A DNA stretch of 64,000 bases, taken from Cunninghamia lanceolata (lineage: Eukaryota > Streptophyta > Pinopsida > Cupressales > Cupressaceae). The notes beneath the pieces were generated by a model. The model was not told the DNA's origin, did no database searches, and was given only the letters and a program-made list of their open reading frames with translations. Where the stretch lies: assembly GCA_027924645.1 (NCBI GenBank), contig BSBN01000187.1, forward strand, positions 15,456,001 through 15,520,000. The letters run 5' to 3'. The stretch's first letter is position 1, and each line of letters begins with the position of its first letter. Shown here one piece after another: positions 44,851 to 56,857 of this stretch. Position numbers and translations under genes: made by a program.

Positions 44851-47800
44851 CTACAAATCTTGAAAAGAAAAATCAAGATTAATTATATCTTTGTGGGAAA
44901 ATGTTTGCAAAATATGTACCACAGCCTTCAATTGAAATTCTAGTTGGGCCATGGGTATCAACACAGTTTCAACTTCCATGACTGATGATGAATCACTTAA
45001 CCCCTGGAATATTGTCTGATCATTTTGCTTGGTCAAGAGAAGTGTCTTGATGTCATCAATCATCAACACTATGTTACTATCTAGAAAAGGTGAAAGAAGC
45101 CCTAGTTGCACCAAATCCTCTATATGTTTCTTCATATTTTTCACTCCTTTCACTGTATCTAGGAGTTCTTGACAATTTGTAGCTGCAGAGTTGCAACTCA
45201 AAACTTCATTGACTTTCTTAATAGTGACCATTCTATCATTGATACCTATTGCTTATAATGTCTCATCTGTGGTGTCATACAACTTCTTCAATAAAAGTTG
45301 AGAGTCAGAAACCCTTAATGAAACAATTAACAAGGTGGCCTGTACTGAAGTCTCTACTTTCTCACACAGCTGCTGAGCATTTAACAGAAATGTTAAAGAT
45401 GGTTTTGGATGGATAATCTCCTTAGAGATTCTCTTCCATACTGAAACATATAGCTCTTTTACCAAATTTAAAACTCCAACATTCTATGGCCTATTAGCTA
45501 ACTCAATTGTCAGCTACTTTGTTCTTTGTTGCTCAGCCAGAAGTTGTGCCTGAATTACATTATTAGCATTTTGCTCATTTAATACCTTCTATTGTAATTG
45601 TGTGGCCTGTTGCAACTTATCTTGATATTTCTTCTCCAAAGTGACCTTCCCCTGTCTCAAAACAGTCACTGCAACCTTTTCTTGTGCTAGCTCAGACTTA
45701 AGAGAAGCATTTTAGGTCTGCGTAGCTTGATGAATTTGAAAAGAAACAATATTTTGCAACTGTTTGTTCAGACTCTCAATCTCATTCTTCTTGGATTGGA
45801 TCTCCCTAGCAAGGTTGCTACTATTCACTTTCTCTTGAGCTAAATCATTTTCTATTTTTTGCAACCTTTTGGACACTTTTAGATAGTCAGTTGCTACAGC
45901 AGATGTAGTTTCATTTAGTAGCTCAACCCTGTCCTATGGCCTAAAAAGAGACATATCCATAGCCACAACATTCATAGCATAATCCTGGGGCTACATTTGT
46001 TCATTAGGTTTCACCACATTTGGAGACAAATGTGTGACTGTCAGTGATTGTTGAATGGGGTCAAAAAGTGACCTCATATGTGCCATAGCAGGGCTCTTAT
46101 TTTCCTTCTTCCTCTTTTTGTCCATCCTGGCCTCTCTAGCCCTTTTTGTTGTGTCTGCTTGAGCTTCGAATGTAGGAGGGGATGTAATGTAACCTCTAGC
46201 AAAGGGGTGACCTTGAGGAAGGCCATAGGGAATAGCCAATAATTACTGGCTAGGAGAAACTTGAGGAGAGGTTCTTTTAGGCACAAATGGAGAAAATAAT
46301 GGCAATGAAATGGCCTGTGAAGACATGGCCTGTAAACTAGCAATTGTGGCAAGGGTTGATGTAAGCACAGCAGAAGTGGCAGGGGATATAAATGCCTGGC
46401 TTATTGGGATTGCCACTCCTATAGTAGACGGAAGAGATATAGGAGAAAAGGGAGAAGAAACACTTACCTAAGCGACTAAAGAGGTGATTGGAAGCTGCTA
46501 CTCTTGTGGTTCTATTTCTTCCTCTGACTCCTCTTACAGGTACAGTTTCCTATGTTTCCTAGGTCTCTCTCCTATTTCCTCTATTTCTTTCTCTTCAACA
46601 TTTACCACCACTGGTGGTTGCAAAGGAACAATTCTGGAACTCCCAAATGTTGAAGCTATTTGAGTCCCTAAGGTTGGTGATGACATGACACCTTTTTGCT
46701 TCTCTAAGGTGTTGAGGGATTGGGGCCATGAAGATGCAGGAGCAGCAGATGAGGCCTGTCATGTTTCTTACATAACTTGGGCTGACTCTATTTCTTCCTC
46801 TGACTCCTCACCCTTCCTCTAAATTTTTCTTGTGTCTGGACTTGAGACTAGGGAGGGATACCATTCATCCCAGATTGATTCTGATTTCTCATCACTTTCA
46901 ACATTCCCATAAGAATGTGTAATCTTTGAAATTTCTTGCCTATATTTCCAATAGGCTTCAATCTTTTCTGGCCTCCAATCTTAGGCTTTTAATGATTTCC
47001 TTAGATCGGCAATCATTTTCATCTTAGGGTCATATTCCTTGTCTTTGACATAAAAGTTTTCCCATGGCCTAGGCCCCTCATAGGGCAAATCAATTATTTC
47101 AACGTACAGGTCTAGGTTATCCTCTTTCGAATTCCTCATGTCCTCCCAAAATGGACGACCCTCATGTAACATCTTGGCATGAACCTTGTTATTCATAATC
47201 CAGGAGGCTAGAAAGATATCTAAGTCGTATTTCCATGTATCCTCAATGATGAAGAAACTAAGGGCAACTAATTTCCTTAACAAGAGGTTCTCTGCACCTC
47301 TAACTTCAAGTGTCATGTTTTTCCTGACCCATGGGACATCATACATCTTCTTTTTCTTTTTCTTGTGGCCAAAGTCATTATCAACCATAGATACCTGTCA
47401 GGTCACCTCTAAGAATACAACCCTAGGGATCAATACTTTAGGTAATAGCATGGGTTCCCCATTGAAACCATGGACTCTGATTATTGTATTATGTGCCCCA
47501 AAGAAATAATCACAGGGAATTGGGCAATTGGTCATAAAACCCCTTATACTCTATGTCAATCTATGTTCTACAAGCTCAGGGCTTAACTGACAAAAAGAAG
47601 GGGCGATAAAATGTTCCCAAAACTCATAAGGATCGGAGACCTCAGATAACACATGCGTCCATGCGGACACAGGGATGGTTTTATTTTGACCAAAATCTAG
47701 ATCATACATATTTAAATGCATATGTTGTGCGAACAGACTATGGTTCTGATACAGTATAAGATGGAATAGGAAAACAGAATACCTGACTTGCCTTGACTTG

Positions 47801-48592
47801 AAATTTGAGAGCTAATCAATCATGGTGTTAGCAATTTGTTCTGAAACATCTAGCTAATACTCTTGTGATTTGTCCATAGTTTTCAATCTAAAAATTATTG
47901 CCAACTACCAGTCATGGACTGTGTTATCTTCCCTCATTCCAAAAATGAAAGATATCATTGAGAGTGCCTCTTGAACATTTTGACTAAATTGTGCCCGCCA
48001 GTGGGTAGTGTGGGCATATGAGTATTGTCTTCTCCCAACTACATCTCTGAATTCAGGAACCTCACTTTGTTATTTATATTTGCCCATGTGTTTGGTATTT
48101 TGGCAACAATTGGAAATGTGGCTATTCTATCATGTTGTAGGGCCAACATGTCTCTTATGGCCGTAGGCATAATATGCACTATAAAAGGGCCCTATTGGAT
48201 GGTATTTGATGGTGCGTGAAACAGTTCTGCACATAACTCGATTAACTTAGGACACAGGTGGACACTAGGAACCAGGAACTATGCCAAATGCGAGGTCCAT
48301 ATCCTCATACCAAAAGTCTCGGACTACCTGCTGTTTGCTCAGAGAATACAGCTTTGATGTGCCCCCTCCCGGAGAGCCTTGGTGTTCTTTTGAAGGGGCA
48401 TGTCGAATATGCCATCTGCATAGTCCTTCACCTGTTCTAAGTTGACAGAAAACCCCACTTTAGGAACCCTCATTCTTGGATAAGTTTTCCTTGGTTACGC
48501 AGGCACCGAAGCATATGATTTGCTATTCAACAGTCTATCTATTGACTCATAAACTCCAAGTCCCTCCTATGGTGACTGTGTCTCAGACATAT
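44851..48592 (-). pseudogene. Element F: long 3' ORF after integrase, coiled-coil and basic, unidentified
   Basis: Open pieces 47388-46981, 46239-45991, 45465-45253 and 45231-44851 share one frame, which is also the integrase frame. Between them the sense of the protein continues through single stops. A start is plausible at ATG 48592 (MSETQSP). Near 48340-48200 at least one frameshift pair occurs. Visible: a globular-looking N-terminal part, KKKKKKMYD near 47360, acidic and Pro/Ser-rich linkers (46800-46260), a bipartite-type basic stretch KRAREARMDKKRKKENK near 46130, a coiled coil of about 130 residues near 45920-45520 (SKKNEIESLNKQLQNI), then a helical C-terminus with KGVKNMKKHIEDLVQLGLL. 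No transmembrane segment typical of env was seen. Position is that of the extra ORF in Athila/Ogre-type elements, but I recognise no family. Confidence 0.6.
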
Positions 48593-49089
48593 CTGTATCT
48601 TTGTGAGGAGAATGTGGGAAGTTTTGATATAGAAAAGAATGAAATTGTTTAACCAGAGTGATACTTAGCTGAAAGGCACTAGCTAGGGACAAAATTTAGA
48701 TGCAACAATGATTCAAAACAGAAAGGTAGAAGCAAATGATGGCTACACTTAGGATTTAAGACTAACTCATTAGGAGTTTATGAAGATAATAAATGACACA
48801 TCTTATCTTATAAATGGCATTAATGTTGAGAAACAACTAGTGTATCTTTTGAAATCTGCATGGAACGGAGTGTCAGATATGTTACGAGAGTGGCTATCTT
48901 TTCTAAAAAAGCAGGTACTTCCGGGAAATTTTAGGGATTGCTGAAACAACCTTAATAAATGCTAGACCAAAAGAGAAGGGGCTTTGTGCTACTGACACGT
49001 GTTCACTGAACACTTATTGAATGGGAAAGCGGGAAAAGAAAGCGGGAAAATAGGAAAGCAAGAAGAGGAAAGAAAACTAACTAACTATT

Positions 49090-49452
49090 ATACATTAAGA
49101 GCCCCTCTTTAATTGAAGTGTTTCAGAAAGATCCCATTTACTAGAATCTCTTCGAGTTCTCCATCCATGGTCTCCATCTCAAATGAATTTTATTTCTTAC
49201 AGGAATGAATTTTATAAGGACCAATCTATAATGATTCAAAGTTGCTGTGTAATCTTGGCTTAGCAACTCTTTCATCCCATTTCAATACCAGAGAGCCAAC
49301 CTCAAAAATGGGAATTGAAGTCTTCTTATCAAAATAGTCCTTAACCATTTTTTGATGTTTCATTAGTGACTCATGTGCCTTTTCTCTTTCTCTTGAACTT
49401 CTAACAGTTCAGCAAGTCTAACTTGCATGGGGCCATTCTCTTCAATTTCTAT
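49090..49452 (-). pseudogene. Element F integrase C-terminal (GPY/F-type) region
   Basis: Follows the integrase core in the same frame. Contains a GPYK motif after VLKWDERVAKPRLHSNFESL and ends with LVNGIFLKHFN near 49095. This is the usual C-terminal module of Ty3/gypsy integrases; I see no chromodomain. Stops are single codons. Confidence 0.65.
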
Positions 49453-50100
49453 CTATTTTAACAATTGCAAAGCAGGGATCTCTAAGCTTAGTGGCATTAC
49501 TGTTGGTTTACCATAAACTAGTTCATAGGGAGACATTTTAGTCACTTGCTTTGGTGTAATCCTGTCAGCCCACAGTGCTCTATTAAGTAACTTATGCCAC
49601 TCTCTATGATAATTGGTCCCTATCTTTTTTATGAGTCTGATAAGGTTCTTGTTAGTGGACTCTGCCAGACCATTACCTTGAGGGTAATAATTTGAAGAAG
49701 TCTTCAAATAAATCCCATTCCTTAATGCAAACTCAGATAATTTTTCTCCCAAAAATGCTTTAGTATTATCTAATATAATGGTATGAGGAGGACCAAACCG
49801 AGCAGTTATGCCTTCTAGAAATTCTAATATGACTTTTTATGTTGCCTCTTTGAGTGGTACTGCTTCACTCCACCTGGTAAAGTAATATGTTCCTGTGAGG
49901 ATCCATTTGTGTCCCATACTTGACATTGGATTGATCATACCAATAAAATCCAAACCCCATTGAGCAAAGGGTTCATCCACAACTATGGGACTTAGATGCA
50001 TTGCTGCATTTCTCCTTTTGCCTATATAAAACTGACAAGCCTGACATTCTTTAACCAACTGATAGCAATCTATAAATAGAGTGGGCTAGAAATATCCTTC
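49453..50100 (-). pseudogene. Element F integrase
   Basis: Zinc-binding Cys pair in CQACQFYIGKR, first catalytic Asp in WGLDFIGMI near 49950, second Asp in TIILDNTKAF near 49780, Glu in GNGLAESTNKNLIRL near 49650, then WHKLLNRALWADRIT and SPYELVYGKP. All three catalytic acids are retained. The frame is broken by TAA near 49834 between the first and second Asp. It joins the proviral DNA ends to the target site. Confidence 0.88.
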
Positions 50101-50834
50101 TTGAGTTACTTTGATTGCAGTGGTCCTTACTACAAAGTGTCCACCTGAGGTTCCATGGTGTAATTCATGTAGTATTCTTTGAGCTTCATCCCTTTCTATA
50201 CACCTTAAAAGTATACCATCAACATTCCTCCTAAATAAAATATGATCAATTAGTACAAAATGGGCCCCTTGCTACCTATAGTACCTTCTCTTATCATAGG
50301 AGAGCTCATTTGGGAATATCCCATACTTCATAAACTGTATCCTATTTTTGACCCAAGAGTCTTGGTCAACCTCTTGGAGTTTCAATACATTGTCACTTTT
50401 TGTTTCTTCAGCCACTGATCTTTCCATGTCTTGAGTCATATATTGCCACAATCCCTTGCCTCTGACTAACTTGGTGGGCTTTACCTCTACATCATATTCT
50501 AGGATCTTTGTTATCCAATTGGCTCTTTTCTCAGTAATCTCACCCTCCATGATATATTCTCTTACATTGGGGTGAGCCACCACTATCAAGATTTTATTTT
50601 CTGTTACCAAATGTCTAAATTTTTTAAGGGCTTTTACCATGGCATATGCTTGCTTCTCCACAAAATTATATCTAGCCTCATATTCCCTGAGAGTTTAGAG
50701 AAAAAGGCTATTGGGTGCTCTCCTTCTTGCTGATCATCTTTCTGAGTTAGGACAGTAGCAACACTAAATTCCCCCCCATACACATACATTATAAAAGACT
50801 TAGAAAAATCTAGATTTCTGAGTACTAGGGCTAT
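50101..50834 (-). pseudogene. Element F classical RNase H, first catalytic Asp missing
   Basis: Follows RT directly. The start of the domain reads SFIMYVYGGEFSVATVLTQ near 50790, where active Ty3/gypsy copies have F.L.TDAS..IGAVL.Q, so the catalytic Asp is Tyr. The second block MEKQAYAMVKALKKFRHLV keeps the family Glu. The later EYDVEVKPTKLVRGKGLWQ block is typical of this lineage. A stop near 50695 separates the blocks. The domain may have served as a structural tether, with catalysis moved to the RNase H at 51970-52540. Confidence 0.8.
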
Positions 50835-51780
50835 TTAAATGGCTCTCTTGACTTCTTCAAAATCATGTCTTCCTTCTGCAGTCCATTTGAAAACCAGATC
50901 CTTTTTAAGCAACATTATCATTGGTCTAATTAGACCTATAAAATTAGATATGAATCGGCTAACAATGTTGATTTTTCCTAAAAAGGATTGAACTACTTTC
51001 TTCTTGATTGGTAGAGATAGGTTCCTTATGGCTGTGACTCTTTCTGGATCAATAGAGATCCCTTCCTTTAACATTATATGCCCTAAAAGTTTACCCTGAG
51101 GTACTGCAAAGATACATTTCTTGGGATTCAGAGATATTCCAAACTCTTGACATTTCTTAAAAATAGCCTCCAAATGGTCAAAATGATCTATAACATTCTT
51201 AGAAAAAATAGTGAGATCATCTAGATAGATCAGAATAATTTTATTTATAAGTTCCCCAAATGATACATCCATTGCACACTGAAAAGTAGCTCCAGAATTT
51301 GAAAGGCCAAAAGGCATTTTAGCATATGCAAATGTTCCCCACTTTGTAGTGAATGCAGTCTTATGTTGGTCTTCATCAGCTAACCAAATCTGATTATATC
51401 CTGAGAAACCATCTAGCAAGGAAAACCTTTCTGACCCAGCCACAGTCTGTAAAATCTATTCCATAGAGGGCAGGGGATAATGATCTTTCAAAGATGCTCT
51501 ATTCAAATCCCTGAAATCTACACAAAGTCTTATGTCACCATTCTTCTTTCTTATAGGCACTAGGTTTGAAATCCAGGTTGAATGCTCAATTGGAAAAATA
51601 ATCTTTGATTCCAAGAGCTTTTGCAGCTCATCCACCATTAAAAGTTCAATTCTAGGATTCACTAGCCTTTGCTTCTGTCATACTAGTTTAGACCCTTCAG
51701 TAAGCTCTATGGTGTGTTGGATGATAACTCTACTATAGCCATGGAGGTCCTCATAGGTCCAAGAAATCACCCTATCATAT
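50835..51780 (-). pseudogene. Element F reverse transcriptase
   Basis: Ty3/gypsy RT (RVT_1): MNPRIELLMVDELQKLLESK, SNLVPIRKKNGDIRLCVDFRD (first Asp region), FSLLDGFSGYNQI, MPFGLSNSGATFQ, catalytic LIYLDDLTIFSK near 51220, LNPKKCIFAVPQGKLLGH and QSFLGKINIVSRFI. One TAG at 51453-51455 interrupts it between the fingers and palm blocks. The YLDD box is intact. It is in a different frame from both the upstream RNase H and the downstream RNase H. Confidence 0.92.
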
Positions 51781-51969
51781 TTATTTCAGCCTTTCCTTTT
51801 CTTCTTGGGTTGTAGAATTTCTAATCTTCAACTTTCTTCCTTCACTGACTTGAATCTCAGAATAATCTTCTTTATTTGCTTGAAACCTCCTCTTCTCTAA
51901 GCTTACATCTTCTGGGTCAAACAAGTTTTCTAAAGTAATCAGTCCTTTAGGAAGTTTATTTGATTTTAG

Positions 51970-52542
51970 CTAGATGATTTGGTCACCATATGCTTCCACA
52001 ATTTTGGGATGTAACTGATCAGCAAATTCCCCTGATTGTTGTAAGAATGCAAGTACTTGAAGGTCATTGTCAAAAACTTGCCAATTTTGGTCATTGTCTG
52101 GGATTGTTGGTCTTACTATAACCTTAACTGACTCATTGTTAACTAATAAATCACTTGGTGGGTCAAACTGTGAACCAATCTGTGCCATTCTATCTACCTC
52201 ATAATTTTGGGCTATGGGAACTACCTCAATATTGAAAGGCTCAAAACCATCTATTAGGTCCCAAATTATGTGCCTATAGGATCTCATTCTTACATTTTTG
52301 GCTATTTCTTTTTCTCTGATTTGTTTTACCACCAGTTCTGAATCTCCTCTTACTATCAGATTATTTATTTCCTTTTTCTTTGCCAACATGAGTCCATGCA
52401 CCAAAGATTCATATTCAACATCATTATTGGTACAGGCAAACTGAAAGTGAATGGCCCTTAGAATTTTCTCACCATTTAGGGTAGTAAGGCAAATTCTTGC
52501 TCCAACACCATTTTTACTCCTAGCCCCATCAAAATTGAGGGT
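51970..52542 (-). pseudogene. Element F additional RNase H (RVT_3 / archaeal type) between protease and RT
   Basis: Starts near 52540 with NFDGARSKNGVGA (first Asp), then FACTNNDVEYESLVHGL (Glu), LIVRGDSELVVKQIREKEI (second Asp) and NYEVDRMAQIGSQF (third Asp), so the D-E-D-D set is complete. A linker with RPTIPDNDQNWQVFDND follows. This fold differs from the classical gypsy RNase H after RT. In F the only disruption is a stop or weak start near 52405, and the frame is shared with the protease. It lies upstream of RT, not between RT and integrase as in Ogre/Retand-type Tat elements. Confidence 0.87.
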
Positions 52543-53240
52543 CTATATATCTGAGTTTCTTTCATATTCTTGACTCTGTGATGCTTCTTTCCTTAAAACA
52601 TTAGGGATCTCTTGGTCTTCTTCAAATATGACATAAGTGCCTAGACCTGTTGAGTCATAATTTCCATAGGAATCACTCTGCATCATAGTCAATAATTGAT
52701 TATTCTCTTCTTCATGTTGGTCATGCTCAGTCCAGTCACCCAACTCTTCAACAAAGGTTCTCTCCTCTTTATTCAGCATGGCATGGGAGGCTTCTAATTT
52801 TGGGGTCGGTTCATTTGTGATATGGTCTTTGGATAATGGCTCAAACAATATTTTCATCTTTGTCCCATATTTGGTTCTCAGGATGAGGTGTGACCAATCT
52901 AGTGACATATAACCTCCTATCTTGGTTGTGAAATCTCTAGATAAGCATAAACCAAATACAGGGGAATATCTATGACTACCACATCCTAATTGACAATTAT
53001 ATTGGGGCACGTATATAGTTGTAATGGAAGTTGTTTGATTTTTCATATTGTTTGAATAGATTTCTCATCCAATTGCATGACCCCTCTTGTAAGTGGTTCA
53101 TATTTTATCTTTAAAGCATCTGCTATCTACTTTGGCATTACTATAGTACTAGCCCCAGAATCTATCATTGCATTATGCAACAGTTTTTTCCCAACTATTA
53201 GAGTCAAATAAAAGGGATCTGGTTTAGATTTACCTACCTT
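52543..53240 (-). pseudogene. Element F aspartic protease and linker
   Basis: Retroviral-type protease: active site NAMIDSGASTIVMPK near 53170, then GVMQLDEKS-like text, and in the following open stretch CLSRDFTTKIGGYMSLDWSH, RTKYGTKM. Downstream is an acidic linker (residues EERTFVEELGDWTEHDQHEEE) leading into the RNase H in the same frame. A stop lies near 53130 and another near 53050. It would cleave the polyprotein. Confidence 0.8.
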
Positions 53241-53879
53241 AGGTATATTGTTCAACATAGCTGTTATTTGTAGAGGTACAGTATCTTTGAGCTGAATTTT
53301 CCCTTTATCAGTAGGTCCTCTAGCATCAGTGTGTTTAGGGACTTCTTGACTTTACAGAGCTTCCTACAACAATGTCTTATGCTCAGGAATAGCTAACATA
53401 TCCTAGATTGATACATGCGCTGGAGTTCTTTTCAGCTGATCCACTACATTTACAGCTCCTAATACTTAGTTCTTTGAATAATAAGGGTACCTTGTCTTTT
53501 CTATAACCTGTCCTAAGGCTGCTTGATTCTGCATAGGCTACGGCATGTCCAGTCTCAAGATTGTGTTGTGATGATTTTGAAATGGAGGAGTTCCCATTTC
53601 ATTATTAGTGACTTCAGGCTACTCCATCATCCTACTCTTTGATCTGGTATAATAGTCTGGCTGCACCAATGGTTTCGTTGAAATAAATGCCTCATTCAAG
53701 AACACTGAATCTTCCTCTTCAATCCATGAAAATAAAGCATGTTCAAGGGCTATTTCCTCTTCTTGTTGTATGGACATCCCTTGCATCTGGGCCACCATTA
53801 CTACATTTTGAACACCAAGGGACTGATATGGTGGAGTGTTAGAAGTTGAAAATTGTCTTTTTAACCCTCTCTATTCTAC

Positions 53880-55123
53880 TATCTTTTGCTACAAATTACC
53901 TCTGGGACAGTCTTTAGACATATGGGCATTGTTGCAGGGAAAGCACCAAGCATTTGTGTCCTTTGCTGAGTTATTTTTCCCTAGAACTATTTCTCTGTTG
54001 GGATTATGAGGAACAGTTTGTAGAGGTGTAGGGACTGACACTAACTGGTTTGAAGGCTGGGGATTAGTTTGCCTTTGAGGGCCTTGATATTGATTTGGCT
54101 GAAAGGGAGGTCTATTTCCTTGATAACCTTGATAAGGGGGCTTTGGATAGGGATTTTATTGTCTCTTTAGATTAATTATCTCATTTGAGAAGGTTCTTAG
54201 AATGTTCTTGACATCATCCATTTCATATGGTTGAGCAGAGGTGGTTGCCCTAGCAGGTTGTTGAGGCACTGGAAATGAATACATGGACATAGGTGGGGCT
54301 ATAAGATTAGAAGCTTCTTGTGGCAAAGGTAGGGTAATTTCTGGGAACATGGGCATAGGAGGTCTTGGGGGCAATTTTCCAGCATCTATCAAGTTATTTT
54401 CAGCCTTGACTGCCAACTCATATGCTTCAGGTAGTGTCTGACCTCTAAGAGACTGAATCATTACTAATATATTAGAGTTTAAAGCTTTGAGGTAAAACAT
54501 AATAGCCATACCTGATAATGGTCTTGTTGTAGCAGGAATTCTGTCCCAGGTCCTTTGAAATCTTGAGTTGAAATCTATCATGGCTTCTTGTGGTGCTCTT
54601 TTTATAGTGATCAATTGTTGCAGCAAGGAAGATTTATCACCTTTCTCTTTAAATCTTGCAAAGAAAGCATCACCAAGCTGATCCCATGTAGATATTGTGT
54701 TTGGAGTGAGAGATCTATACCAGTCTAGAGCCTTTCCTTTGAAAGAAGCTGCTAGCAATCTGATGGCCACATTTTGTTGGGTAATAACATGTACTGCACA
54801 CACATCAGATACATCTTGCAGATGCTCCCCGGGTGTCTTGAAATCTTCTCCACTGAACTTAGGTAGAGCCTTCAGGGCGTTGGCTAGAATAGCATCCCAA
54901 GTTGCTGGTGGAACTGGGAGGATGAGATGGTTACCAGTATTCTAATTTGCATAATTCCTTGGAGGTATAGGTGCTCCCATATCTATTCTTTGTGGAACTG
55001 CAACTTGATTCACTCTTCTCCTTGGAGTAACTATAATGGTGGTAAAAGAATGTCTGGATTAGCCACAGACTGTGATCTTGTTGTAGGTCCAGAGCTCTGG
55101 CTCCTTGTTACTCTCTGGCTCAT
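53880..55123 (-). pseudogene. Element F Gag
   Basis: Start at ATG 55123 (MSQRVTRSQSSGP), a short distance from the primer site; a frameshift near 55040 leads into the main frame, open from 54803 to 54156. The Retrotrans_gag capsid block reads VAIRLLAASFKGKALDWYRSL, TWDQLGDAFFARF, LITIKRAPQEAMIDFNSRFQ. A Pro-rich region follows, then a zinc knuckle CFPCNNAHMSKDC near 53940-53905, with one residue fewer than the standard CCHC spacing. Strong similarity to the Gag of G at 59804-60385 shows that F and G are one lineage. Confidence 0.85.
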
Positions 55124-55151
55124 ACGATCTTGATAGAAACTTCAAGAAAGC

Positions 55152-55168
55152 TCCCACCGGGTGTGCCA
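55152..55168 (-). promoter_or_regulatory. Element F primer-binding site
   Basis: The minus strand reads TGGCACACCCGGTGGGA, five bases after the LTR end. Element G has TGGCATACCCAGTGGGACC at the same place, so the site is real, though I cannot name the primer tRNA with confidence. Confidence 0.7.
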
Positions 55169-55173
55169 AAAAT

Positions 55174-56857
55174 TGTTGATGTATAAAATTGTGCAGGTTC
55201 TAACACCAACATGGGAAGTTTCAAGAATGTGGAACTTGCTATTTGAAACAACCTCTAGATTTTAAAGAAGCTGGCTCTTCTCTATTTTAAATGGGTAAGA
55301 AATTAGCAGGATAATAGATACAATTAAGCAAATCTAACTATGGCAATGCGCCTGAATAAAAGTATCCTCTTCAATTTAAGCACAACAAAACTATTCTCAA
55401 GATATAGTTATATTAAAGAGAAGATACTGCATGATTAACATAAATAGATAAAATGAATATAATCAAAGGCTCACAACTAGACACTTTGAAATGACACAGA
55501 TAATATCAACCAAGACACAGAACATAGTTCTTCTCATTAAATCTTCCAGCAACATAAAAGGCACAGATACATTAACTTTCTTATCAAGAACAACAAAACA
55601 AAGGCAAAATGACATCACCTAGTCACAACAAAGTTTCTAACTTCTCTTTTAGATTATGACTACAAACTTATAAAAAAATATATTTCTATCTTTGTTTGAA
55701 TATATTTCTAAATGAATAATCAAACTGTTACAAACACTACATATTTATAATCATAGATCTGACCCTAGATTGTCTATAAGAACTGAATCCCCAATGGCCC
55801 AACGGAACTAAAGATAACTGGAAGTTCCTGACAGTTGCGATCATTCAAATCTGCAACAGCCATCCTTTCTGCAAGCTCATTGGTTGGGGCAAAATATATG
55901 TGGCACGCCTCCTTCACTAAGACAAAGAGACATGGCGAGACCCGCGCATTTGAAACTTGAAACATTGAATGACAGATGGTAGCTCCCGCATCAAAATGAG
56001 AAACTCCTTTGTCTTTCAGAAATTAACAAGAAAATGACACTTGTCATGTTTCGTAACCTTCAAGACCTGATACGTGTTCTCTTCCACAAAGCCCTTAAAA
56101 CTGTGTCTTTATGCTCGGTTGACCCCTTCTAATGACATCTATCACAAGCCACTTCATTTATACTATGAGACAAATTTATGACGAGACCCACAACCTCGGC
56201 GCTCATTACCTTCAAAAGGAGAAAACTGGGATAGATGGCAACTTCCATACGCACGCTAACTAATAGATGGCCACACCCACAACATTGCTGAAACTAAAGA
56301 AACTTTGAAATGTCCTAGAGGAAACCGGCACTTGGTGCAACCCGCACAAAATTGAAGAAGCTTTAAGTTTCTCACCGAAAGGGTCATAAACAAAGCAACT
56401 CCTTCTGCGACCACCATGTGGCATCCTCCATGCGCTTGAAACTAAAACATACTGTGGCCCACCATCTTCTTTACTAGCATCAATATGATATAGAAAGAAA
56501 CATGTGGCAATGTCCACAACAAAATAAAAAGACACGTGGCGCCCTCCATACAAAACATAGAAACTTTAAGGACTGCCGCCGCACGCTACATGTGGTGACA
56601 CCCGTAGCATTGCTGAAACTTAAAACATTGAAACTATCTGCTATGTGGTAAGCTCCGCGTAAAAATTAATATTTAGAAACAATACCATGGCTTTAACTAT
56701 GGCTCGAAACTTGGCAGATTCCGTACAAAGCATAAGAAACCCACACAGCGATACCTTTGAAACTCATATAGAAACAAAAGAGACCCACACAACAAGATTT
56801 GAAACCTGTGGACTAAGCTGCAACTAATACAAAATGTAGAGTATTTGACACTCTACA
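55174..56857 (-). repeat. Element F 5' LTR
   Basis: 1,684 bp, TGTTGATG..CTCTACA. TATA box on the minus strand (TATAAATATG) at about 55740-55749. Its outer end carries a perfect hairpin TGTAGAGT-7nt-ACTCTACA (56835-56857). ACGTGG at 56534 with CATGTGG-type decayed copies nearby. Confidence 0.87.

Larger units (their letters stand above)
43044..56857 (-). mobile_element. Element F: 13.8 kb Ty3/gypsy retrotransposon with two RNase H domains and an extra 3' ORF
   Basis: LTRs at 43044-44695 and 55174-56857. Minus-strand order: primer site, Gag, protease, RNase H (acidic residues kept), RT, classical RNase H (first Asp lost), integrase, then an ORF of about 1,200 codons. INT after RT makes it Ty3/gypsy. 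An additional archaeal-type RNase H is known from the Tat group of plant gypsy elements. Frames switch between gag, protease/RNase H, RT and RNase H/integrase, and nonsense codons are frequent. The first ~34 bp of the right LTR have no match at the left end and no target duplication is evident, so the left end may be damaged. Confidence 0.85.

Noticed and set aside
44851..48592. Envelope-like protein for the F 3' ORF
   Set aside because: No signal peptide or clear transmembrane segment; the composition is basic, acidic-linker and coiled-coil.
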